64,000 nucleotides of DNA from positions 716,478-780,477 of the forward strand of contig CBDESS010000002.1 in the NCBI GenBank assembly GCA_965242605.1, in the 5' to 3' direction. The notes under the pieces were generated by a model. That model was given only the letters and a program-made list of their open reading frames with translations. It made no database searches and was not told the origin of the DNA. The position numbers were made by a program, and so were the translations under genes. Source of the stretch: JAAXHF01 sp965242605 (GTDB taxonomy: Bacteria > Desulfobacterota > Binatia > Bin18). Shown piece by piece: positions 50,830-58,443 of this stretch (position 1 is the first letter of the stretch; the number at the start of each line of letters is the position of its first letter).

Positions 50830-53709
50830 CTATCCATTTCGGGCAGAAGCCGGCGGGTCGGGCGAGACGGCCGTCCGCTCCTCTTCTGTCGGGTCCACCG
50901 CCACCTCCACGGGGGCGTGAAATACGGTCTGCATTTTTGTCACCCGCAGGGTTTTTGCCTCTTCCTCTGACAAGCCGGCCAGGGCTCGAAGAAATTCCTG
51001 GGGATTAAGCGTCCCTTGTGGGGTGACGGCGATCTCGAGGTCCAGCGTGTGGGGCGTACTCAGCCCGAGCCGCCGGACGCAGTGCTTGGCGTCGAGTGTT
51101 TTGAGGCCTTTGCGGTTGCGCTTCTGGAGGGGAAATGTCGTGGCCGCGGCAAACCTGGCGAAACACCGGCTCCAGAACGCTGGGGTCTGGTTGTCCGCGG
51201 GCAGCGAGTCGAGCGCCACGCGATAGCGGCTGGCCTGGATACTGGCGTCGATGCTCGGAGCTTTCAGGGCGATGGCTTCGGCCCCTTGAAGAGACAGACC
51301 AGCCGGGAGCTGGGCACTCAGCCGGTGAACCAACTCGGTTGGAGCGAGCGCCTCGGTCAAGACAATATCGACAAACTCTTCCTCGCTCTCTATACCGAGC
51401 GGCAGGGCAGGGCCAAAGCTCAGCCGCGGGCTGGGATGAAAGCCCTGGCTGTAGGCGACGGGCATTTTTGCCCGCCGGACCGCCCTGGTAAAGACGGTGA
51501 TGAGTTCCCGGGCACCCAAAAAGCGGGCCTCCCCAAGCCGGGTATAGGCGACCCGGAGCCGCACCATGCCGACCTTCTGGTCGCTCCGACTGACCGCGAT
51601 AGTGTTGGGGTCTCCCGCCAGCCACTCCTCGGCATTCCCGCTGCCAGCGGTAGAGCTTGAAAGTTCAGAGGCGGGGCCGCCGTCCTGGGGACCAGGGGTT
51701 TGCCTTTTGCCCTTTGCCGCTTTGCCTTCCGCCCCCTCCCCCGCCTTCTTCTCTTGCATGACCTGCCACTGCCGGGTGCCCCACTGGCTCTGTTCCGGCA
51801 ACACCCGTCTCGCCCACCCGGCAACATCCGGTCCGCGATGCTCGGCCCCCTTGGCCCCGTTCAGATGGTAGGTCACATTGCGGACGGTCTTGAAATCGCA
51901 CGCTCCGCAGTACGAGCAGCGCTCAACGCTGCAATCCGGGGTCAGCGTCCCTGCCAACGCTTTGGCCAAGTCGCGTTGCAGCCATTTCTTTGTCACCCCG
52001 CTGTCCAGGTGGTCCCAAGGCAGGGTTTCGTCTAACACGCGGCGGCGCAGGTAACGGTCGGGGTCTATGCCGTGTTGGGCAAAAGCCTGCTGCCACAGGT
52101 CAAGCCGGAACTGTTCGGTCCAGCCGTCAAACCGGCAGCCCAGCCGGTAGGCGCTGAGCAGGGGGCCGGTCAGCTGGCGGTCTCCCCGTGCAAATACGCC
52201 TTCCAGCCACGACAGCCGGGCTTCGTGCCATTTGAACTGCACGCCGGCCCGCCGCAGTTCGCGGCGCAGGAGCTGTTGGCGCGCCTCGGTCTCCTCCAAA
52301 CTGACTTGGCCGGCCCACTGGAACGGGGTATGCGGCTTGGGCACAAAGGTTGATACGCTGGCTGTCACCTGGCGGCGGTGTTTGCCCACCGCCGAGACTT
52401 TGCGGCTCAGGTCTACAATGCCAAGCAGGTCTTCTTCGGTTTCGCCGGGCAGGCCCAGCATGAAGTACAGCTTGACGCTCTTCCATCCAAGGCCGAACAG
52501 CACGCGGGCGGCCTCCAGCAACTCTTCTTCTTGATATTCCTTTTGAATAAGGTCGCGCATTCGCTGGCTGCCGGCCTCCGGGGCCAGGGTGAAGCCGGTT
52601 TTGCGCACCCGGCGGATCTCTTCCAGAATATGCGGGGAGAGGGCATCAACCCGGGTGGACGGCAGCGACACCGACACCTTGAGGCCGGCAAAGCGGTTCA
52701 TGATCTGGCGCAGCAGCGGGTTCACACAGCTATAATCGCCGGTGCTCAGGCTCAGCAAGGACACCTCTTCGTAGCCGCTGTTTTCGACCAGGGTGTCGAT
52801 CTGCTGCTGGAGGGCGCGCGGGTCGCGCTCGCGCAGGGGACGGTAGATATAGCCGGCCTGGCAGAAACGACAGCCGCGCACACAGCCGCGCATGACCTCA
52901 ACCGCAATCCGGTCGTGGACGATGTTGACGTTGGGCACGAGCTGCTGACTGAGCTGCGGAATTGCGTTCAGATCGCTGACCACGCGCTTATGGACTACCG
53001 GCCGGTCGGGGAACAGGGGCGCAATGTCGCTGAGACTGCTGTCCTGCGGGCCATATATGGGCCGAAAAAACGCCGGCACATAGACGCCTGGGATACGGCT
53101 CAGGGCGGCCAGCAGAGCGGCCCGATTGCGGCCATCCCAGCCCAGATAGGCATCGCAGATGTCAAAGATGGCTTCTTCGCCGTCGCCCAGCAGAAAGGCG
53201 TCAATACACTCGGCAATCGGCTCGGGGTGAAAGGCGCACGGTCCGCCGGCAATAATCAGTGGGTGGGTTTCGTTCCGGTCCTGAGACAGGAGCGGGATGC
53301 CGCCCAACTCCAGCATCATCAGGATATTGGTATAGGTCAGTTCGTACTGGAGGCTGAAGCCGACAATGTCGAAGGCCGACAGCGGGGTATAGGTTTCGAG
53401 CGAGACGAGCGGCAGACCACGCTGGCGCAGCGCGACTTCCATATCCACCCACGGCGCATACACCCGTTCGGCCTGCACCTGCGAGCGTCCGTTGAGCAGG
53501 TTGTACAAAATCTGGAGGCCGAGGTGGGACTGGGCAATTTCGTACACCTCCGGGAAGGCCAGGGCAAAGCGCAGCCTCACCTCGGCTGGGTCTTTGACCA
53601 CTGTTCCCCGTTCTCCGCCGGCATAGCGGGCCGGCTGGCTGACCAGGGGCAGGAGGGCGGCGTAGGCTTGGCGGAGGGAGTTGGACTGACTGGCGGGCGG
53701 TGTCTTCAC
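50830..53709 (-). CDS. TIGR03960-type radical SAM protein fused to DUF2344
   Basis: About 959 residues. The N-terminal two thirds is a B12-binding-like plus radical SAM enzyme with CVRGCRFCQAG (CxxxCxxC) and LAPEAGSQRMRD; CSYCGACDF may bind a further cluster. A low-complexity linker leads to a C-terminal DUF2344 domain (VRLRVAYTRLGEARFLG, AYSQGFHPSPRLSFGPALPL). The reaction is not known to me. GTG at 53709 is chosen; the longer ORF begins in poor context. It is upstream of rng in one transcript, suggesting a role in RNA modification or processing. Confidence 0.9.
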   Translation of the reverse strand: MKTPPASQSNSLRQAYAALLPLVSQPARYAGGERGTVVKDPAEVRLRFALAFPEVYEIAQSHLGLQILYNLLNGRSQVQAERVYAPWVDMEVALRQRGLPLVSLETYTPLSAFDIVGFSLQYELTYTNILMMLELGGIPLLSQDRNETHPLIIAGGPCAFHPEPIAECIDAFLLGDGEEAIFDICDAYLGWDGRNRAALLAALSRIPGVYVPAFFRPIYGPQDSSLSDIAPLFPDRPVVHKRVVSDLNAIPQLSQQLVPNVNIVHDRIAVEVMRGCVRGCRFCQAGYIYRPLRERDPRALQQQIDTLVENSGYEEVSLLSLSTGDYSCVNPLLRQIMNRFAGLKVSVSLPSTRVDALSPHILEEIRRVRKTGFTLAPEAGSQRMRDLIQKEYQEEELLEAARVLFGLGWKSVKLYFMLGLPGETEEDLLGIVDLSRKVSAVGKHRRQVTASVSTFVPKPHTPFQWAGQVSLEETEARQQLLRRELRRAGVQFKWHEARLSWLEGVFARGDRQLTGPLLSAYRLGCRFDGWTEQFRLDLWQQAFAQHGIDPDRYLRRRVLDETLPWDHLDSGVTKKWLQRDLAKALAGTLTPDCSVERCSYCGACDFKTVRNVTYHLNGAKGAEHRGPDVAGWARRVLPEQSQWGTRQWQVMQEKKAGEGAEGKAAKGKRQTPGPQDGGPASELSSSTAGSGNAEEWLAGDPNTIAVSRSDQKVGMVRLRVAYTRLGEARFLGARELITVFTRAVRRAKMPVAYSQGFHPSPRLSFGPALPLGIESEEEFVDIVLTEALAPTELVHRLSAQLPAGLSLQGAEAIALKAPSIDASIQASRYRVALDSLPADNQTPAFWSRCFARFAAATTFPLQKRNRKGLKTLDAKHCVRRLGLSTPHTLDLEIAVTPQGTLNPQEFLRALAGLSEEEAKTLRVTKMQTVFHAPVEVAVDPTEEERTAVSPDPPASARNG

Positions 53710-53896
53710 GGTATCGCCAACTATACACAAGGAAGTCGCTTCATGCCAGTGTGAAGACCGGGCCGACCACAACCGGCCCCGCCGGCAAACCTTGACAGCC
53801 CGCCGAGGGCCGGCTAGGGTAGCTGAAAAACTCATTACCCATCAAGCACTTAGAAGCTACGAAGAGAGCGGCTGCTTCGGGAAAGATACGCCATCC

Positions 53897-54499
53897 ATGA
53901 GTCTTCTCAATACCAAGGTGCTGGTGCTCAACCGGTTCTACTTTCCTGTCCACGTCACCTCGCTGCGGCGCGCGTTTTCCCTGCTCTACCAGGGTATCGC
54001 CAAAGCCGTTGACAACGAGTACCAGACCTTTGATTTTGAGAGTTGGAGCGCCCTGTCGGCCTCCCTGCACGATGAAACCATCGGTCTGGTCGGACAGGCC
54101 ATCAAGGTGCCGCGCGTCATCCTGCTGGTTGCCTACGACCGCGTGCCAAAGCGTCGGGTGCGCTTCTCGCGTTTCAATGTGTTTGCCCGCGACAACAACA
54201 CCTGTCAGTACTGTGGCAATCGCCTGCCGCGCTCAGAACTGAACCTCGATCACGTCATCCCGCGCTCCAAAGGCGGCACTTCAAGCTGGGACAATGTAGT
54301 GTGCTCGTGCTTCGCCTGCAACCGCAAAAAGGGCGGCCTGCTGCTCAAAGAGACCCCCCTGCGGCTGATTAAGAAACCCGTACAGCCGGAGTGGACGCCG
54401 TTTATGATCGAGACCTTCAGCTTCAAGCGCTACCGTGAGTGGCTGCCCTACCTGAACGAAGTAGACGCGGCTTACTGGAACACCGAGCTGGAGCGCTAG
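53897..54499 (+). CDS. HNH endonuclease domain protein
   Basis: A 200-residue protein. The N-half (TKVLVLNRFYFPVHVTSLRR) is typical of a widespread genomic HNH family; the C-half has CQYCG, LNLDHVIPRSKGG and CFACNRKKG, a zinc-stabilised HNH site. Despite the nuclease fold its cellular role is unsettled; it is not clearly mobile-element linked. ATG at 53897 gives the family start. Confidence 0.92.
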   Translation: MSLLNTKVLVLNRFYFPVHVTSLRRAFSLLYQGIAKAVDNEYQTFDFESWSALSASLHDETIGLVGQAIKVPRVILLVAYDRVPKRRVRFSRFNVFARDNNTCQYCGNRLPRSELNLDHVIPRSKGGTSSWDNVVCSCFACNRKKGGLLLKETPLRLIKKPVQPEWTPFMIETFSFKRYREWLPYLNEVDAAYWNTELER

Positions 54500-54545
54500 C
54501 CCGCCTTGTGCTCTGGAACCTTGTTTTCCACTTGGAGGGGTAAAG

Positions 54546-54815
54546 ATGCGCTTCTTGCTGGCTCTGCTCGTTGTATTTCCGCTCAGCAGCCCCGTCCACG
54601 GGCAAACTCCGTCTGAGGCAGAGCCTGGCGTTGAAGACCTTCTCATCTCGGCCAACAGCAAAAAAGCCCTGGCCACTCGGGAAATCGCCCAAAGCCCCGG
54701 TCGTGTCGCTGGCGAGGTCACCCGTATTATGGCCGTGATGGACCGCCTCTTTCAGGAGCAGGCCCAGGCGTATGGAAGCAGAGCGTCTGCTGACCGCCAA
54801 GGAGCGAGACCATAA
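54546..54815 (+). CDS. Small secreted protein, unknown
   Basis: An 89-residue ORF with a strong GGAGG 8-9 nt upstream and a signal peptide (FLLALLVVFPLSSPVHGQ, cleavage after AHG-type site). The mature part is short and helical (VAGEVTRIMAVMDRLFQEQ). It overlaps the next small ORF by 44 bp. No family recognised. Confidence 0.6.
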   Translation: MRFLLALLVVFPLSSPVHGQTPSEAEPGVEDLLISANSKKALATREIAQSPGRVAGEVTRIMAVMDRLFQEQAQAYGSRASADRQGARP

Positions 54816-54909
54816 AAGAGTCTATTGGGGGGCGATTTTGTTGGCACTCCTGATTGTAGCGGGCTCTGCCGTGTGGTTGTTGCGGAAACTGCCAGCAGGA
54901 GACCGCTAG
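54772..54909 (+). CDS. Small single-span membrane protein
   Basis: A 45-residue ORF: a basic/acidic N-terminus (MEAERLLTAKERDHKR) then one membrane helix (WGAILLALLIVAGSAVWLL) and a short RKLPAGDR tail. It overlaps the 3' end of the secreted-protein ORF in another frame, with CAGGAG about 20 nt upstream. Likely a real small protein coupled to its neighbour. Confidence 0.5.
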   Translation: MEAERLLTAKERDHKRVYWGAILLALLIVAGSAVWLLRKLPAGDR

Positions 54910-54941
54910 GTATTTTCACCAGGCAAAGCGGAGACAGACTA

Positions 54942-55258
54942 GTGCCAGCCGCTTCCCCAGACCTCTTGATTGTGACGACCGAGACAATAGCCGGGAAGAG
55001 TGGCCTGCTGTCTCAGCAAGTCCCTGGTGTGCGACATGACCGCCAACGTCAAAAACCGGACAACCGAGGGAGAGTTGCAAGGCTATTCGGAGATGCTGGA
55101 GAAAACGGGCTATTATGATACTCCAGCGTATGGCCGAGAAAGCTACAGCCTTAGAAGCTGACGCGGTGATTGGGATGCGCCTCGTGACCTCGAATGTGGC
55201 AGAAGGGGCCGCCGAGTTGATCGGCTATGGCACGGCGGTGCGTTTTGTTGCAGAGTAG
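54942..55258 (+). pseudogene. Frameshifted YbjQ/DUF74-family gene
   Basis: Three frames in order spell a YbjQ-like protein: DLLIVTTETIAGK from GTG 54942; then GELQGYSEMLEKTG around 55070-55110; then MAEKATALEADAVIGMRLVT and ELIGYGTAVRF ending at TAG 55258. Family members read TTxTIEGK, GELxGYTEML, ALGADAVVGVR and YGTAV in one frame. At least two frameshifts and probably a deletion separate the pieces. GGAG precedes the start. Confidence 0.75.
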
Positions 55259-55480
55259 CGTTTCTCTGGTTACAGCAAATACTGGCTCTCTATTGTGACC
55301 AACTGCGCAGATACCCCCAGCTCCAGCGGCCGATCAAAGACCTGTCCGGCTTCCCCTGGCACGAAGTCACCAAGGTCGCCCACTACTGCCTGAGCGTTGA
55401 CACCCTCACACAGCCAATGCATATCGGAGGAGACACGGAGCCCTTCGGCCAGACAGAAAAACAAGGAGTGGGTCAACCAC

Positions 55481-55648
55481 ATGAGTCCTGAATCAAGTCC
55501 GTTCCGGCCTGGACAGTCTGTCCCTACTGAGTTTTTTGTCGGACGCCGGCCCGAAAACATCGCCCCCTGCCTGGACGCGGACCGCAACCGCTCACCGAGC
55601 TTCCAGGCATTCCGATACGGGCTGCGGTGTCTTGCCAAGGTAGATTGA
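55481..55648 (+). pseudogene. N-terminal fragment of a P-loop ATPase
   Basis: The 55-codon ORF begins SPESSPFRPGQSVPTEFFVGRR, the typical N-terminus of a large AAA ATPase family (NPFRPGxPV...FVGR), then diverges and stops before any Walker A motif. It is a truncated relic just before an intact AAA gene. The 222 bp before it (55259-55480) has open frames on both strands but nothing I recognise. Confidence 0.5.
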
Positions 55649-55651
55649 GTC

Positions 55652-57049
55652 ATGGACCGGATTACACTGAAAGACTTTCGCTGTTTCCGCGAAGAGCAGA
55701 CCGCCCGCCTCGCTCCCCTGACCCTGCTCGTCGGCGAGAACAGCACGGGCAAGACCTCCTTCTTGGCCCTGATCCGCGCGTTGTGGGACATGGCCTACCG
55801 TCGTCGCGTTCCAGATTTCAAGGAAGACCCCTATGATCTCGGCAGCTTTGACGACATCGCCCATCACCGCGGAGGAAGGGGGAGCCGGGCGAAGAGCTTT
55901 GAAGCGGGGTTCGATTTCACGCCTCATGACGGAGAAGAGACAACACAGGGTCCTTTCCACTTTGAGGCCACTTTCAGAAAACAAGGGACTGCTCCGGTTC
56001 CGTCGAGAGAATATTTTTCTGATCGTGACAGGAATGTCTGGATCGACCGCAAGCGTCAAAACGAGGGACTGTGGCGGCTCAGCTTTGGCACCCCGAATGG
56101 CGGTTGGGCATGGAGGAAAGGGCTTCCTGAGTTCCGGTTCCCTCAGATGGCCGGCGTCCCTTTGTTCGAAGCTGACATCCTGCCTGTCGCTCTGTATCTT
56201 TCCTCATTTAAGAAATTGCACTCCGGGGAGAGTAACGAGGAACATTTAGACCCATTAGATGGTTCCAAACAACCCGACGAAAACGATTGGAAGATGCTTG
56301 AAGAGGTTGGCAACGCTGAGATGCGATTGACTCTTCTCGGCGAGCCGCTGTTGTACGCCAGCGCCCCGGTTCGTTCCAAACCGCATCGGACCTATGACCC
56401 CGCGCGCTCCTCACGGGACCCGGAAGGCGATTACATTCCAATGTATCTTGCTGATCTGCATTTTCAGCAGAAGAAACAATGGAACGATCTCAAAGCCAAG
56501 CTCGAAAAGTTCGGTCAGGATTCCGGTCTGTTTGATGAAATTTCAGTCAGACAACTAGGGAGGAAGACCGAGAGCGGGCCTTTTCAGATTCAGGTCAGGA
56601 AATTCGGGAAGCCGTCCAAGGGACCGCAACGTAACCTGATTGATGTCGGCTACGGCGTCAGCCAAGCCCTGCCCGTTATCACTGAACTGCTGCGCCCTGA
56701 TGCGCCATCCATGTTCCTGTTGCAGCAGCCCGAAGTCCATCTTCACCCTAGCGCCCAGGCCGCCCTTGGCAGCCTGTTCTGCCAGGTCGCCGGGTCAGAG
56801 CGGCAGCTGATTGTCGAAACCCACAGCGACCACCTGATTGACCGGGTGCGGATGGAGGTGCGCGACGGCGAGTCAGAACTGAAACCCGAAGACGTGTCCA
56901 TCCTGTACTTTGAGCGCGACGACCTCAACGTTCGCATCCACTCCCTGCGGTTTGATAAAGAGGGAAACGTTTTGGGCGCGCCTGATGGCTACCGTCAATT
57001 TTTCCTGGAAGAAACGGCGCGGTCTCTCTGGAAGAGACGAAACATATAA
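55652..57049 (+). CDS. AAA/OLD-like ATPase (AAA_21 with DUF3696-type C-terminus)
   Basis: A 465-residue ABC/SMC-like ATPase: ITLKDFRCFREEQTARLAPL, Walker A GENSTGKTSFL, signature-like DVGYGVSQALPVI, Walker B MFLLQQPEVHLHP, and switch His in IVETHSDHLI. No TOPRIM domain follows. Such ATPases often act with a nuclease or toxin partner in phage defence; the next gene is a PIN-domain ORF 9 bp downstream. The Walker B reads LLQQPEVH, with Gln in place of the usual Glu-Glu start. Confidence 0.88.
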   Translation: MDRITLKDFRCFREEQTARLAPLTLLVGENSTGKTSFLALIRALWDMAYRRRVPDFKEDPYDLGSFDDIAHHRGGRGSRAKSFEAGFDFTPHDGEETTQGPFHFEATFRKQGTAPVPSREYFSDRDRNVWIDRKRQNEGLWRLSFGTPNGGWAWRKGLPEFRFPQMAGVPLFEADILPVALYLSSFKKLHSGESNEEHLDPLDGSKQPDENDWKMLEEVGNAEMRLTLLGEPLLYASAPVRSKPHRTYDPARSSRDPEGDYIPMYLADLHFQQKKQWNDLKAKLEKFGQDSGLFDEISVRQLGRKTESGPFQIQVRKFGKPSKGPQRNLIDVGYGVSQALPVITELLRPDAPSMFLLQQPEVHLHPSAQAALGSLFCQVAGSERQLIVETHSDHLIDRVRMEVRDGESELKPEDVSILYFERDDLNVRIHSLRFDKEGNVLGAPDGYRQFFLEETARSLWKRRNI

Positions 57050-57058
57050 AATTCTGCA

Positions 57059-57536
57059 ATGTGCGCGATTGTTGACGCTAACGTCGCCAACGAAGTCTTC
57101 GGTCCCGATCCCACTCCGGCGGGAGACCGGTTCTTCAGCTGGATTACCAAAGTGGATTACCAAAGGCAGCTACCGTTTGGTGGTTGGCGGTAAGCTGCTT
57201 GAGGAACTTGAAAAAGGTTCACCCTGTTTCCGGGACTGGGCGAGTCAGGCTGCCCGGTCTGGAACCATGAAAATTGTGGACAACAGCGAGGTTCAGGCAA
57301 GGACCGAGCAGATTAAGCGACAGGGCTTACACAAGTCAGACGATCTCCACGTTCTTGCCGTGGCCCAACTGAGCGGTGCCCGCCTGTTGTACTCCAACGA
57401 TAGGAAGTTGCAGCAGGATTTCAAGAATACAAAATTGATTGATCCAAAAGGAAGCATTTATTCGACGCAGAAGAAGAAAGAGCTCACAGAGGGCCACAAG
57501 CGGCTGCTTGGCAGGACAGACCTATGCCAAACCTGA
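57059..57536 (+). pseudogene. PIN-domain nuclease gene broken by a 13-bp tandem duplication
   Basis: From ATG 57059 the frame reads CAIVDANVANEVFG, a PIN start with the first catalytic Asp, then SWITK, and soon stops. TGGATTACCAAAG occurs twice in tandem (57140-57152 and 57153-57165); removing one copy restores SWITKGSYRLVVGGKLLEEL and a further 110 codons with SDDLHVLAVAQLSGARLLYS and ND, the other PIN acidic sites. The restored protein would be about 154 residues. It may be an authentic mutation or reversible switch. Confidence 0.85.
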
Positions 57537-57667
57537 TTGACCCCGTTCACCTCAACAGGCTTCCGCTCGAGTCTGTATGCGCCCTCGGTAGCAGAGCGCA
57601 TAGGCTTGGAAACGATACGCACCCTATGGCCGTGGACAAGGGAGGCTATCCGCCAGAACAGTCTCGT

Positions 57668-58276
57668 TCAGGCAACGTTCAGGCTGTCCAGGCGCAACAT
57701 AAAGCCGGGCAAGACCGGGTCGCCTTGAAGAGCGCTCGGATTGTCTCGCTGCTCAATCGGCAGTCCGGGCCGATAGACATACGCCCGTTTTTCCGGTGGA
57801 TCGAGAAGCCAGGCCAGACATGCGCCGTTGTCGATATACTCCTGCATCTTGTCCTGCAGGGTTGTCAGCGGGTCGTACGGCGAGCGCAATTTGAGCACAA
57901 AATCAGGGCATACAGGAGCAAGCCTTCTTCGCTGCTCCGGGCTGAGGGCCCGCCACCGCTCTCGCCTGACCCATGCCGCATCCGGTGAGCGGATTGCGCC
58001 GTTGGGCAGGCGAGAGCCGGTGGAAGAGTCAAAAGACAGTCCCGTCCCGTTTTTCCTGGACCAGTCCGTCAGCGCGTACGAAATTTCATTGTTCTGCCAG
58101 CCGGTTTCTGAGCCGGTCGGGACCATGACGACTAACTCCTTGTCCGCGGTCAGCTCAAACCGCAAATCCCGATTCTCACGGCACAACTCGACGAACTGCT
58201 CCTCCGTCAATTGAGTCGCCCCGAGCTTGAGTCGAAACGGAACGCCCAAGACCGTCTGGTCTAATATCGCTGGCAT
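57668..58276 (-). CDS. Uma2/DUF820-family putative restriction endonuclease-fold protein
   Basis: A 202-residue Uma2 protein: LTEEQFVELCRENRDLRFEL, SPDAAWVRRERW with the catalytic Asp, PDFVLKLRSPYD and DNGACLAWLLDP. This PD-(D/E)xK-fold family is abundant in cyanobacteria and uncultured lineages; function is not established. It points away from the MMPL gene. Confidence 0.92.
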   Translation of the reverse strand: MPAILDQTVLGVPFRLKLGATQLTEEQFVELCRENRDLRFELTADKELVVMVPTGSETGWQNNEISYALTDWSRKNGTGLSFDSSTGSRLPNGAIRSPDAAWVRRERWRALSPEQRRRLAPVCPDFVLKLRSPYDPLTTLQDKMQEYIDNGACLAWLLDPPEKRAYVYRPGLPIEQRDNPSALQGDPVLPGFMLRLDSLNVA

Positions 58277-58443
58277 AGCCGCTCCTCACCCTTGGTCCGT
58301 ACACACCGCCACCGAGCCTGAAGCCTTGCTGGACGCTTTGCAAGCATGTCGCTCTCGCCCTGGGACAGTGCTTGACGCGGTCTGGTTTGGATGGGATGGT
58401 CAGTGCCGTGGACCGACCGCCTTGAGCGAGGAGGGGACATACC

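Noticed and set aside
52378..53754. 458-codon plus-strand ORF opposite the radical SAM gene
   Set aside because: Antisense shadow in GC-rich DNA; no domain, and the opposite strand has an unmistakable radical SAM enzyme.
55270..55791. 173-codon minus-strand ORF before the AAA ATPase
   Set aside because: Overlaps the clear N-terminus of the AAA gene, has no recognised motif and a poor start context.
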